A DNA stretch of 64,000 nt. Source: Calothrix anomala FACHB-343. Its GTDB lineage: Bacteria; Cyanobacteriota; Cyanobacteriia; Cyanobacteriales; Nostocaceae. Positions 17,155 to 25,406 of the stretch are shown one piece after another. The stretch spans positions 1 to 64,000 of the forward strand of contig NZ_JACJQG010000004.1 in NCBI RefSeq assembly GCF_014696435.1, given 5' to 3'. The translations under genes and the position numbers were made by a program. Under the pieces are notes generated by a model, which saw only the letters and a list, made by a program, of their open reading frames with translations, was not told the DNA's origin and did no database searches. How positions within the stretch are numbered: position 1 is the stretch's first letter; the number at the start of each line of letters is the position of its first letter.

Positions 17155-18303
17155 ATGCCTAGTCTTGTAATTTCTACTGTAGGTACTAGTTTACTGACAA
17201 ATGAGATAGATGAAAGAAAAGACCCTAAAACTTGGATTCTGGATTTAAATAAAACTGCAAACTGGAATCAAGAAAAAATTGAAAAAAGTTCAGATTATTC
17301 TCATGTATTCTCTAAAATAATTAGACCTTTACGAAGTAGAGTAGAAAACAAGTTAAATAATAATAATATTTTAGAAATAAGAGAAATGAGTGCTGAGTTA
17401 AATGGCATTTATGGATTATATGATGAGCAATTGAGTAAAGGCAATCAAGATATACATTATTTAATTGCTACCGATACGGCACAAGGACAAGCCACAGCAG
17501 AAATAGTGCAGAATTTCCTCCGTGCTAAAGGAATCAATATTAATATTTTTACCCCAAAAGGATTTTCCACTGACAATAATGAATCTTTTAACAATGGTAT
17601 TGATGAATTGTTAAATTGGATTGAAGATACAATTCCTGGTTATCAAGATAGCGGTTATGAAATTTACTTTAATTTAGTTGGTGGCTTCAAAGCTATTCAG
17701 GGCTTTGCTAATACTATTGGTATGTTTTATGCCGATAAAATTATTTACATATTTGAAGGGAGTAATGAAATTATTACTATTCCTCGTTTGCCGATCAAAA
17801 TTGATACTTCAATTATTAAACCTATTCAATTTGCACTAATGGCAGAAGGAGCATGGATTAATATATCTGAACTTCAGGGAATCCCAGAAACTCTGATATT
17901 TGCAGTAGATAAGAAAGCAATATTAACTAGCTGGGGTAGATTAATTTGGAATCGTAGTAAAGAATATTTTCTATCTGAAGATTTGTTAAGTTTCCCTAAA
18001 ATAAAGTATGAGACTTCTTTTGAAAAAGACTACAAGAAGATAACAGATAAAAAAGAAAGATTGAAATTGCAGGAAACTATCGCTAAAGTATCATATCTTC
18101 TTGTTAAATATAATGGTGATATGGCTCCGCTTAAAGGTGATGGTGGTGTACAACTAGAAACTTACACAAATACCGTCATTGACCATTTTCGCGTTACTCT
18201 CAGCCTGCGAGTTAGTTGCAAAATCGTAGGGAGTAATTTGTCATTGCGATATTACGGTACTCATGCTCATGTTGAACGAAGTGAAGGAATTAAAAGCAGA
18301 TAA
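17155..18303 (+). CDS. CARF-RelE fusion, Cami1-like effector
   Basis: This 382-residue protein starts with a CARF sensor domain: STVGTSLLTNE at residues 7-17, a second nucleotide-binding part with DTAQGQATAE, and FNLVGGFKAIQGFA near 173-186. This is the Csm6/APE2256-type fold that binds cyclic oligoadenylate. The last 95 residues look like a RelE/ParE-superfamily toxin: FEKDYKKI, an LKGDGGVQLET segment, FRVTLSLRV, and the ending YYGTHAHVERSEG. CARF-RelE proteins (Cami1) are known mRNA interferases activated by type III signalling. It lies in the operon with Cas10 and Csx3. Confidence 0.78.
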   Translation: MPSLVISTVGTSLLTNEIDERKDPKTWILDLNKTANWNQEKIEKSSDYSHVFSKIIRPLRSRVENKLNNNNILEIREMSAELNGIYGLYDEQLSKGNQDIHYLIATDTAQGQATAEIVQNFLRAKGININIFTPKGFSTDNNESFNNGIDELLNWIEDTIPGYQDSGYEIYFNLVGGFKAIQGFANTIGMFYADKIIYIFEGSNEIITIPRLPIKIDTSIIKPIQFALMAEGAWINISELQGIPETLIFAVDKKAILTSWGRLIWNRSKEYFLSEDLLSFPKIKYETSFEKDYKKITDKKERLKLQETIAKVSYLLVKYNGDMAPLKGDGGVQLETYTNTVIDHFRVTLSLRVSCKIVGSNLSLRYYGTHAHVERSEGIKSR

Positions 18304-18309
18304 ATTATT

Positions 18310-19182
18310 ATGTTTGACACTTTCAAAAATCGCCTAGAAATTACAGGTAAACTCAAAACAATTACAGCACTACGTATTAGCGCAGGTCGTTCTAGTGAAC
18401 CCATAGGTTCGGATTTACCTGTAATTAAAGACAGTTTGGGTAATCCATTAATACCAGGTTCTAGCTTTAAGGGTGCAATGCGATCGCGCTTAGAAAGTTT
18501 CCTCAGAGGTATCAATCCTAATTTAGCCGCAAATCCCGCTATAGAAGCTGAATGGTCAATTACTTCCCAGGCAATAAAACAACTAAAAGAGGATTATGAT
18601 AACGATGAGGCTTTCACTAAAGAACTGATCGCGCAAACTGATTTAACTTCTCTGCTATTTGGTTCACCCTGGATTGCTAGCAAATTCCAAGTCCGAGATT
18701 TAACTGTAGTCCCTGATACTTGGTTTGGACAGTACCAAGAAAGAGACGGGGTAGCTATTGATAGAGACACGGAAACCGCAGCAGATGGGAAACTGTACGA
18801 TTTTCAAGTTGTACCAGCAGGGACGCAGTTTGAATTTAAAGCGGTGGTAGAAAACGCTGAGAATTATGAACTGGGACTGTTGATGATTGGGTTACATCAG
18901 TTTGAGACAGAACAAATACCTCTGGGTGGAGGGCGATCGCGTGGCTTGGGTGTGGTTAAACTAGATATTGACAAAATGTACTGGTTAGATGTCAGCAACA
19001 ACCCAGAAAAATTACTGACATATTTGCAAGAATTGGTAAATAGTAATTCATCAGATAAACTACCCAGCTATCAAGATGTCAAAGAGTCCAATTTAAAGCA
19101 AGATTGGACAAATTCGCTGATTCATTATTTACGAAAAAATCAAGCTAAGACTCAAACAACTGAAGTCACGCCAAATTCTTGA
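18310..19182 (+). CDS. Cas7-like RAMP (Csm3/Csx7-like)
   Basis: This 290-residue RAMP has the classic Csm3/Csx7 start, with a Gly/Ser loop containing the putative catalytic Asp in GSDLPVIKDSLG. The motif IPGSSFKGAMRSRLE, a central RNGVAIDR-like segment (RDGVAIDRDTETA) and the C-terminal loop GGGRSRGLG follow. It is expected to form the filament that protects the crRNA and cuts target RNA at 6-nt intervals. It starts 6 bp after the CARF-RelE stop. Confidence 0.8.
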   Translation: MFDTFKNRLEITGKLKTITALRISAGRSSEPIGSDLPVIKDSLGNPLIPGSSFKGAMRSRLESFLRGINPNLAANPAIEAEWSITSQAIKQLKEDYDNDEAFTKELIAQTDLTSLLFGSPWIASKFQVRDLTVVPDTWFGQYQERDGVAIDRDTETAADGKLYDFQVVPAGTQFEFKAVVENAENYELGLLMIGLHQFETEQIPLGGGRSRGLGVVKLDIDKMYWLDVSNNPEKLLTYLQELVNSNSSDKLPSYQDVKESNLKQDWTNSLIHYLRKNQAKTQTTEVTPNS

Positions 19183-19193
19183 GGAGGGTAACT

Positions 19194-19814
19194 ATGGCTT
19201 TCAGCAGTTTTAAAACTATCGGGGAAGTTCTCAAAGAGTTTCAAGTTACTTATACTGAAGCAAATTTTGTCAGTGAAATTGCTTTTACTATTCCTGACTA
19301 TTTCCGCGAAGATTTAGAACTGATGATGCGGGATGCTGTTATTAATAATTCAGAGTTTGCGATTTGTGAAAATTTGATTTATTCCGTAATTAAAGAGGTT
19401 TGGAAGACTTACCGCAGTAAGTTTATTTTATGGGGTCATCAATCATTAAATTACAATCGAGATTTATCTGGGTATCCTGAATATATTTTGGCTCAACGTT
19501 CACCATTAGGTAAAGTCGTATTTGACAAACCTTATTTCATTTTAGTAGCAGCCAAGCAAGATGATTTTGTAACAGGTTGGGCGCAATGTTTAGCAGAAAT
19601 GATTGCATCACAAAAACTGCATGAAAAAGATGAAATAGTGATTTTTGGTATTGTTTCTAATGGAGATGTATGGCAATTCGGTAAATTAGAGGCAAATAAA
19701 TTTACTAAAAATATCATCTTTTACACTATTTATGAACTAGATAAACTTTTTGCTATTGTTAATTTTGTATTTCAACAATGTGAATCGCAGCTAAATAATT
19801 TAGTTGCAGCCTAA
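19194..19814 (+). CDS. Unknown protein with degenerate PD-(D/E)XK-like core
   Basis: This 206-residue protein sits among RAMP genes. It has a region resembling a restriction-endonuclease fold: GYPEYILAQ, then PYFILVAAKQDDF and GWAQCLAEM, then IFGIVSNGDVWQFGK. In related cyanobacterial proteins, from memory, the strand before Lys reads V-E-A-K. Here it is V-A-A-K, so the acidic residue of the E-x-K motif appears to be lost. The ATG at 19194 follows GAGGAGGG. It could be an inactive nuclease-like accessory or a scaffold. The function is not known. Confidence 0.6.
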   Translation: MAFSSFKTIGEVLKEFQVTYTEANFVSEIAFTIPDYFREDLELMMRDAVINNSEFAICENLIYSVIKEVWKTYRSKFILWGHQSLNYNRDLSGYPEYILAQRSPLGKVVFDKPYFILVAAKQDDFVTGWAQCLAEMIASQKLHEKDEIVIFGIVSNGDVWQFGKLEANKFTKNIIFYTIYELDKLFAIVNFVFQQCESQLNNLVAA

Positions 19815-19840
19815 ACAAAATTTCTCAATTAAATATAGAT

Positions 19841-20785
19841 ATGCACAAAAGATTTGTTAACCATTGTACTATTGATTTAACCCTAATTCCTGACGGGCCG
19901 ATGCTGATTAAATCTGGTAAGGAAGGAGCCGATCCGACTAAGCCGGATATGGAATTTGTGGAAACATATCATGCTGGTGGGCGTTCTATATATTTACCTG
20001 GAAGTAGTTTAAAAGGTGCAATTCGCGCCCATGCGGAAAGAATTGTCAGGACTGTAGGTGAAGATAAACCAAACTCTAAAAAATTACCTTGGGCTAACGA
20101 TCCGTTAAGCGATAAATACACTTATCTGGAGAATAAATCAGCAACGGATATTTACAAATTATCTAGTTTTACTGACCAAATATTTGGTAATACTTCTATT
20201 GCTAGTAGATTGAGAATTGAAGATGCTTATCCAGATAAATCTCAGCCTCTCAAAATTGAAGAACGGAATGGTGTAGCAATTGATAGGGTTTTTGGTTCGG
20301 TAGCTGTGGGGCCTTTTAATTATCAAGTTTGTACTGCTGGGGAATTTAAAACTAAAATTCATCTTAAAAACTTTACTCTCTCCCAATTGGGTTTAATTGG
20401 TTTAGTCTTGCGCGATTTAGATGACGGTTGGTTTGGTTTAGGGTTTGCGAAATCTCGCGGTTTGGGTACTGTACAGGTGAAATTGAATCAAGCAATTGTG
20501 CAATATCCTGGTTGTGTTTTATCGGAAGATAAACGTCAAATTCAGGCTATAGGTAGTCAAAAACAATGGAATCATACTTTTCTTTTGGGTGCGGGAGAAT
20601 TTTTAGCAGATGAAGACGCACAATTATATGGTTTCTCTAAACCCGATTATCAAGATACTCCTGTAGCAGCACAAGAGATGAATTTAGGTTTTGGTGTGCA
20701 ACTTACTTGGCGAGATGGTACGGTTACAGATTTATTTGAACGTGCTGTTAAATCTTGGAGTAGTTTATTAGGGGTATCAAGATGA
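19841..20785 (+). CDS. Cas7-like RAMP, third
   Basis: This 314-residue RAMP has SGKEGADPTKPDMEF at the place of the Asp loop, LPGSSLKGAIRAHAERI, RNGVAIDRVFG near residue 145, and the C-terminal loop LGFAKSRGLGTV. It is related to the gene at 18310 but longer, with a C-terminal extension after residue 225. It is expected to be another backbone subunit of the same complex. Its last codons overlap the next start (ATGA). Confidence 0.77.
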   Translation: MHKRFVNHCTIDLTLIPDGPMLIKSGKEGADPTKPDMEFVETYHAGGRSIYLPGSSLKGAIRAHAERIVRTVGEDKPNSKKLPWANDPLSDKYTYLENKSATDIYKLSSFTDQIFGNTSIASRLRIEDAYPDKSQPLKIEERNGVAIDRVFGSVAVGPFNYQVCTAGEFKTKIHLKNFTLSQLGLIGLVLRDLDDGWFGLGFAKSRGLGTVQVKLNQAIVQYPGCVLSEDKRQIQAIGSQKQWNHTFLLGAGEFLADEDAQLYGFSKPDYQDTPVAAQEMNLGFGVQLTWRDGTVTDLFERAVKSWSSLLGVSR

Positions 20786-21225
20786 CGGCTTTTGTTGGTG
20801 TAAAAGAAAAACTTTTATCAGTTGCAGAATTACTTGATTTAATTCAAAAATTTGCAATTGAACCTAGTTACTACTTCCTCAGATGGACTCATAAGGTTAG
20901 CGATAATTGGAAACAAGTACCCACAGAAAATGACTTCCCGATGCTGGAAGGACAGATGTTTAATAAAAATTGTGAATTGCGGTGGAAGTATAAACGTCAA
21001 GATAGTTATGAAGTGCTGCTTTTAAGTGTTGCTGGTGAGTATGCTGATTTTAGCCCTGTGGGTAAAGATTGGGATATTCAAGATAGAAATGCTCATTTAT
21101 ATACATCTACCGAAACTCGTTTTCCTAAAGGATTTCCTGAGAAAGCAGCAAATATCGCCCAGCGTTATTTTATCGATAAACAAACTTCTACAGTTCACTT
21201 TGTCGCTTTGACAATTACAGAGTAA
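20782..21225 (+). CDS. csx19: Probable Csx19 (TIGR03984-like)
   Basis: This 147-residue protein contains EGQMFNKNCELRWKYKR and VLLLSVAGEY, which resemble what I recall of Csx19, a small protein found with Csx10 in type III-D systems. It has no motif for catalysis. It overlaps the preceding RAMP gene by 4 bp and ends 2 bp before the next gene. A structural role in the effector complex is likely. The family assignment is from memory. Confidence 0.55.
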   Translation: MTAFVGVKEKLLSVAELLDLIQKFAIEPSYYFLRWTHKVSDNWKQVPTENDFPMLEGQMFNKNCELRWKYKRQDSYEVLLLSVAGEYADFSPVGKDWDIQDRNAHLYTSTETRFPKGFPEKAANIAQRYFIDKQTSTVHFVALTITE

Positions 21226-21227
21226 TT

Positions 21228-22280
21228 ATGACTGCAAATTTCCCTAAAAAACCTCAACCACCTAACCGTTCTAGCGGTGGGGGTTCATCTTCAGATTTTG
21301 TCCCCAAACCTTACGAATTTGTTTCCTTTCCAACTGAACGCCCTAATTTACAGCGTCCTGCTGGACATCATAAATATTTTAGCGATCGCCTGCATGGTAC
21401 TTTGTATCTTACCCTAAAAGTGCAGACTCCTCTCCATGTCTCTACAGGGGTGGTAGTTATGGGTAGCGATATCGGTCAAAAAATTCCCTTAATTAAAACT
21501 ATGGTACAGGGTGTTGACCAAAAACTCTCGATTCAAGGTAGTTCACTGAAAGGTTGTATTCGGTCTGTATATGAGGCGATTACTAATAGTACTTTAGCAG
21601 TTATTACTAATAGATATAGAGATAAAATCCCCCAAGAACGCTTACCTTGTCGCCAGAAAGAACAACTTTGTCCAGCTAGTAGAGTTTTTGGTGCTTTAGA
21701 TTGGCAAGGTTTGCTAGATTTTAACGATGCGAAGTGTGAAAATATCAGCTTTTCTACGGGGTTTATGCCTTCATTATATCGTCCTCGTCCTGATGAACGT
21801 GGGGCATATTTTATTCGCGGTAAAGTTGCCGGACGCAAGTTTTATTATAATACTATCAAGGCAATTGATAAAGGTCAAAATTCAGGAATTCCCGTACAAC
21901 AAGCTGGTAGAGAATATATTTTTACGACTCAATTACATTTTAAAAATTTGACAGCCGAAGAATTAGGTACTTTATTAATTGTCTTAGGACAAGATGCTAA
22001 ATATCCGATGGCTTTAAAAGTTGGCGGTGGTAAACCCATAGGGATGGGAACAATGACTGTTAATATCGATAAAATCCATCAACCGCAAAACCTGAAACAG
22101 CGTTATTCATCATATAATCTCAATCAATCTGATGAGTTGATTGGGGAAAAATTACAACAATTTATCCAAAAAAATATTCAAGCAGCACATTCACGCTTGA
22201 TTCAAAAACCGCAATTAGAAGAACTGGCTGCAATTTTACGCTATCCCACCGACCGCGAACCACCATCGGGAATGTATTAA
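21228..22280 (+). CDS. Cas7/Csm5-like RAMP (TIGR03986-like)
   Basis: This 350-residue RAMP has a Pro/Gly/Ser-rich N-terminal tail. It then has GTLYLTLKVQTPLHVSTG, IQGSSLKGCIRSVYE, CPASRVFGALDWQG and the loop GGGKPIGMGTMTV. This set is typical of the large, divergent Cas7-type subunits near the 3' end of the crRNA. It ends with a helical tail and the residues TDREPPSGMY. It starts 2 bp after the csx19-like gene. Confidence 0.7.
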   Translation: MTANFPKKPQPPNRSSGGGSSSDFVPKPYEFVSFPTERPNLQRPAGHHKYFSDRLHGTLYLTLKVQTPLHVSTGVVVMGSDIGQKIPLIKTMVQGVDQKLSIQGSSLKGCIRSVYEAITNSTLAVITNRYRDKIPQERLPCRQKEQLCPASRVFGALDWQGLLDFNDAKCENISFSTGFMPSLYRPRPDERGAYFIRGKVAGRKFYYNTIKAIDKGQNSGIPVQQAGREYIFTTQLHFKNLTAEELGTLLIVLGQDAKYPMALKVGGGKPIGMGTMTVNIDKIHQPQNLKQRYSSYNLNQSDELIGEKLQQFIQKNIQAAHSRLIQKPQLEELAAILRYPTDREPPSGMY

Positions 22281-22283
22281 ATT

Positions 22284-22928
22284 ATGACAATAGCTGAGTT
22301 ATCTTCCGAATCTCTCACAGATGCACAGTGGGAAATTGCTCATGCGATCGCCCAAATTTTAGTTAAAGAAAATACAGATGTCAATGAGTTGGGTAAAGCT
22401 GTCGCTTATCTCCGCGCTTCTGTAAACCAGCCAAATGCTACCTCTCGGTTCTTCCAATATCTGAAAACTCTCGTCAGTAATGGTAGACAAATTGGACACA
22501 GTGGTAAAACTACCGATTATTACCGCAGTATTGAGAAAGCTTGTAGCGATTATCTCAAAGGCGTAAGCGATGCTGATACGATGCTGCAAATTTTAGGTTG
22601 GGTATCGCGTCTGATGCGTTATTACAGAGATGCTGGTGTCCCAATTGGGGAAATTGCGACTCCGAAAGCGCTACCTGTTGAGTCAGCGCGTCAAGCGGAA
22701 ATTGCGAAAGCTACTAATACTCAGAAGTTTACAGTTGGTCAAATTGTAGAAGCTACAGTTACTGCTATTAAAGGGAATAAGGTAACTTACGAAATCCTGG
22801 GAGCTATAAAACTAACTGAAAAAGAACCAAAAAAAGCACAATTACTTAGTGAAGGGCAAACCGTTAAGGTTGAGATTTTAGATCTCAAAGAAGATGGAAG
22901 CATAAAGAAAGTTAAATGTATTGAATAA
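22284..22928 (+). CDS. Cas11-like small subunit with S1/OB-like tail
   Basis: This 214-residue protein has two parts. Residues 1-120 are helical, with GKAVAYLRAS, FFQYLKTLVSNG and LGWVSRLMRYYRD, a pattern like the Csm2/Cas11 small subunits that line the complex groove. Residues 145-214 begin KFTVGQIVEATVTAI and look like an S1/OB nucleic-acid-binding fold, a short beta barrel ending GSIKKVKCIE. It is the last clear cas gene of the run. Both parts are inferred from sequence pattern. Confidence 0.55.
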   Translation: MTIAELSSESLTDAQWEIAHAIAQILVKENTDVNELGKAVAYLRASVNQPNATSRFFQYLKTLVSNGRQIGHSGKTTDYYRSIEKACSDYLKGVSDADTMLQILGWVSRLMRYYRDAGVPIGEIATPKALPVESARQAEIAKATNTQKFTVGQIVEATVTAIKGNKVTYEILGAIKLTEKEPKKAQLLSEGQTVKVEILDLKEDGSIKKVKCIE

Positions 22929-23045
22929 TACAAAAATAATTGCTTGTTATTTTCATGTTGCCAAAGTAACATTTAAGATAGTACTCAAAGTTTAATATTT
23001 TGGGTGCTTAAACTTTAGATATCTGAACTCAAGGAGAAAAAAAAT

Positions 23046-23432
23046 GTGTCATTAACCCGAAATAATCACAACAAACTGATTCAACCGTATCCACAACCTC
23101 TAGTTAGCGTATTTAATACAAAGAAGGTAGTCATGCTCAATATATCTGTGTCAGTACAAGTCACAGTCTGTTCTGGTATATCTCAAACCCAATCAATTGA
23201 TCGTCACCCCTCTGCTCTACAAAGTGACGAAGTGGGTAAAAAACTAATCAAATCTCACCATAATTATAAAAAACTTCCTCAACTGGTAGGAATATTATCT
23301 GCATTTCTTGTTGCCGCTAATAATGGTGTACAGGTCTGGCAGAATTTACGCAACAACGTAAATATAAACTCTCCTTCTGATCAGTTATCTAGCGTTGAAA
23401 AAGTCCAGCTAGGTTCTAGAAAAACTGACTAA
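23046..23432 (+). CDS. Small hypothetical protein after cas operon
   Basis: This possible 128-residue protein starts at GTG 23046, about 10 bp after AAGGAG. The same RBS also serves an ATG at 23044 in another frame that encodes only M-C-H before a stop. A shorter start, ATG at 23133 after AAGG, is possible. One weakly hydrophobic helix is seen (LVGILSAFLVAANNGV). It matches no known family, and a strong terminator follows directly. Confidence 0.45.
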   Translation: MSLTRNNHNKLIQPYPQPLVSVFNTKKVVMLNISVSVQVTVCSGISQTQSIDRHPSALQSDEVGKKLIKSHHNYKKLPQLVGILSAFLVAANNGVQVWQNLRNNVNINSPSDQLSSVEKVQLGSRKTD

Positions 23433-23439
23433 AAATACG

Positions 23440-23466
23440 AAAGCCTTGCTTTTGCAAGGCTTTTAC
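23440..23466 (+). terminator. Rho-independent terminator of the cas operon
   Basis: The stem AAAGCCTTGC and GCAAGGCTTT with a TTTT loop, followed by a short T run, lies just after the stop of the small gene at 23046. It would end the long type III-D transcript. Confidence 0.8.
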
Positions 23467-23590
23467 TACACTATTTGTCAGTATTAAAGACAAATTAGTT
23501 ATAGCAGTAAGCCAACTTTTTCTTATCTTGAGACTGACTTGACTTTCTTAGGCTATAAAGATATTGTCTTAATTACTAGGATAAATATGT

Positions 23591-23707
23591 GTTTCAAATA
23601 CCTAAAAAAGATATATCTTACCCCGCAAGGGGATTGAAACACGCTCCTAGACGTTGATATTACTGTTGATTCAGTTTTTTCAACTTCCCCGCAAGGGGAT
23701 TAAAAAT
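23591..23707 (+). CRISPR. Two-repeat, degenerate CRISPR mini-array
   Basis: Two copies of a typical cyanobacterial repeat 3' half are seen. The first is CCCCGCAAGGGGATTGAAAC (23621-23640). The second is CCCCGCAAGGGGATTAAAAA (23687-23706). The spacing of 66 bp fits one repeat of about 36 plus one spacer. Each core can form a CCCC/GGGG hairpin with a GCAA loop. The second terminal has lost GAAAC, as is common for the last repeat of an array. The array is near the type III-D operon, 2 kb before cas6. Confidence 0.72.
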
Positions 23708-24001
23708 TAGGTATGATATTTATTCAGATTGTTAACCTATAAACTTAGGTTGAAAAAGAGCGATCGCATTTCCTTGAAATTTTCTAATTGATTGGTAGAA
23801 ATAGGAATCTCTGAAGGAAAATAATCTGATTAAATTATGTGATATCAATTTAATTAATGATTGTGTTTTGTGGATTGTCGTTAAGGGTGGGGATACTCTG
23901 GCGGGGAGGGGCGGGGAGACCCCGCCCCTACGAATGTATGTGTCACATTCTTTTTTAAAATGGGGTTTGAATACCTATTTAAACTGATATGAAAGGTAAA
24001 G

Positions 24002-24310
24002 ATGAAAACAAAACCTTTTAGCGAATTGCGCCAGAGAATGACACCAGAACGCCGGGAAAAGAGCAAGACTCTTGCTAAACTCGCACTAATTCATATTAAT
24101 TTGATGGAACTTCAAGAGTCGTTAGGTTTGACAGAGGATGATTTGCCAAAAGACCTTGGTATTGAATCTATTTTTGCTCAGTTAGAAAGCCAAGAAGATA
24201 TTCAAGTTGTCACTCTTTCACGTTGTATTCAGGCTCTTGGTGGAAGTTTAAAATTAGTAGCTAATTTTCCGAATGAAGAGAAAGAAATTGTTCTTGCTCA
24301 ATTCGATTGA
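24002..24310 (+). CDS. Orphan HigA/XRE-like antitoxin
   Basis: This 102-residue protein resembles XRE-family antitoxins of HigBA-type systems. It has helices at TLAKLALIHINLMELQESLGLTEDDLPK and a recognition-helix region around LSRCIQALGGSLKLVANFPN, a common antitoxin ending. No toxin gene is present upstream (the 300 bp before it are non-coding) or downstream. It is therefore an orphan regulator or a remnant. G+C-rich hairpins flank it on both sides. Confidence 0.6.
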   Translation: MKTKPFSELRQRMTPERREKSKTLAKLALIHINLMELQESLGLTEDDLPKDLGIESIFAQLESQEDIQVVTLSRCIQALGGSLKLVANFPNEEKEIVLAQFD

Positions 24311-24380
24311 GGGTTAATTATTTGCCATGAGTAAATACCAAAATATCAATTATCCCACATCGTAGGGGCGGGGTCTCCCC

Positions 24381-24530
24381 CATTGGTGTCAACTTAACGT
24401 GAAACCCCGATTCCATCTAGCTCCCATGCTCTGCGTGGGAGCTTAGATTTATGAGGCTCTGCCTCAATTTATCAGAAGACGAGGCGGAGCCTCGCAATCC
24501 GCATTTCCAGCCAGAGGCTGGAAACGAGAT
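24381..24530 (+). repeat. Repeat A, copy 1 (three-hairpin element)
   Basis: It contains GTGTCAACTTAA at the left, then three hairpins in order: GCTCCCATG...CGTGGGAGC, GAGGC(T/G)...GCCTC, and TTTCCAGCC...GGCTGGAAA, ending in CGAGAT. A second copy lies at 26712-26862. The copy here lacks the right inverted terminus seen in copy 2. Confidence 0.8.
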
Positions 24531-24590
24531 AAATGGATGGTAGGGGCATGGCACTGCCATGCCCTCTAGAATATATTGATATCACCTCGC

Positions 24591-24735
24591 TATCCCGAAA
24601 TATCGCCGTCACCCTAGAAGGGTGCGGCTAATTCTACAAAGCCTGCAAAAGCAGGCTAAATTTCCTTAGCCCACAAAGGTGGGCTTGGTAACGATAGCCC
24701 CAGGCTTCTAGCCTGCGGGCGTTATTTCGGGTATG
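24591..24735 (+). repeat. Repeat B, copy 1
   Basis: Bounded by CCCGAAATA and its inverse TATTTCGGG, this element contains GCCGTCACCCT, AAGGGTGCGGCTAA, an AAAGCCTGC/GCAGGCT hairpin, a second GCCCAC/GTGGGC hairpin and TAGCCTGCGGGC. A copy in the opposite orientation lies at 35341-35480. Confidence 0.78.
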
Positions 24736-25348
24736 CGAGACAACATTTATCCCAATATTGAGCGCAGAAACCCATAATTTGCTAATTGAACCGGCAAAAG
24801 AGCGATCGCTTTGACCGCTCAGTAATTTTTGTAACAAATACCGCAGACTACACTATAGTAATTCTCCAGTAGCCAATCGCTACAGTATGGGGAATTACCA
24901 ATCCAATTGGGGAAAATTTGCGCATAAAGCGAATTTAAACCCTAAATATGCTAATAAAAGCGCAAATCAATTCAATTATCTCTTAACAAGAAAGTATTTC
25001 TCTCACCATAAAAAAATATTTGCAACAGTATGAATGAGATTATTTTACAATTTGTAATATTTCTCCAAACACCTGCTAAATCAGCAAGTTCAGCCATTAA
25101 TACTTGGGTAAAAACGCAATTTTCGCTTTACAAAACTCAACATTTGTAGAGTTAATTACTAATTAGCAATTATGTTGAAATTGATCCCCATTTATTTTTA
25201 ATTCAATGTATGTAATGTGATTATTCTTAATTTCATAAAAAACTCTACCCACACTTCCCCTTAGTCCCACAGACTCAGGAAACGCAGGGTAAATCACTCA
25301 GTAACCACCAGGGGATAATTTCTGGGCAACATTGTGAAAACTCCCAAT

Positions 25349-25377
25349 GCCCAATGCCCAATGCCCCATGCCCCACA
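25349..25377. repeat. (CCCAATG)n short tandem repeat
   Basis: Tandem heptamers CCCAATG, drifting to CCCCATG, lie about 30 bp upstream of cas6. This is the cyanobacterial STRR type. Confidence 0.75.
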
Positions 25378-25406
25378 CAGTACAATTATTTGCATAGCAA
25401 GCAGCG

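Larger units (their letters stand above)
23433..24001. other. Non-coding region around the mini-array
   Basis: Apart from the terminator and the CRISPR repeats, the region shows one further element, a G+C-rich hairpin near 23900-23932 (GGGGCGGGGAGACCCCGCCCC). The same GGGGCGGGG(A/T)(G/C) sequence recurs inverted at 24364-24380. The two flank the small HTH gene at 24002. No convincing gene is seen otherwise. Confidence 0.6.
24311..25406. other. 1.1-kb repeat-rich non-coding region
   Basis: No gene is supported here. The left half is a mosaic of hairpin elements (repeat A at 24381-24530 and repeat B at 24591-24735). The middle is AT-rich without clear signals. The right end carries CCCAATG heptamers at 25349-25377 just before cas6. 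Confidence 0.7.
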
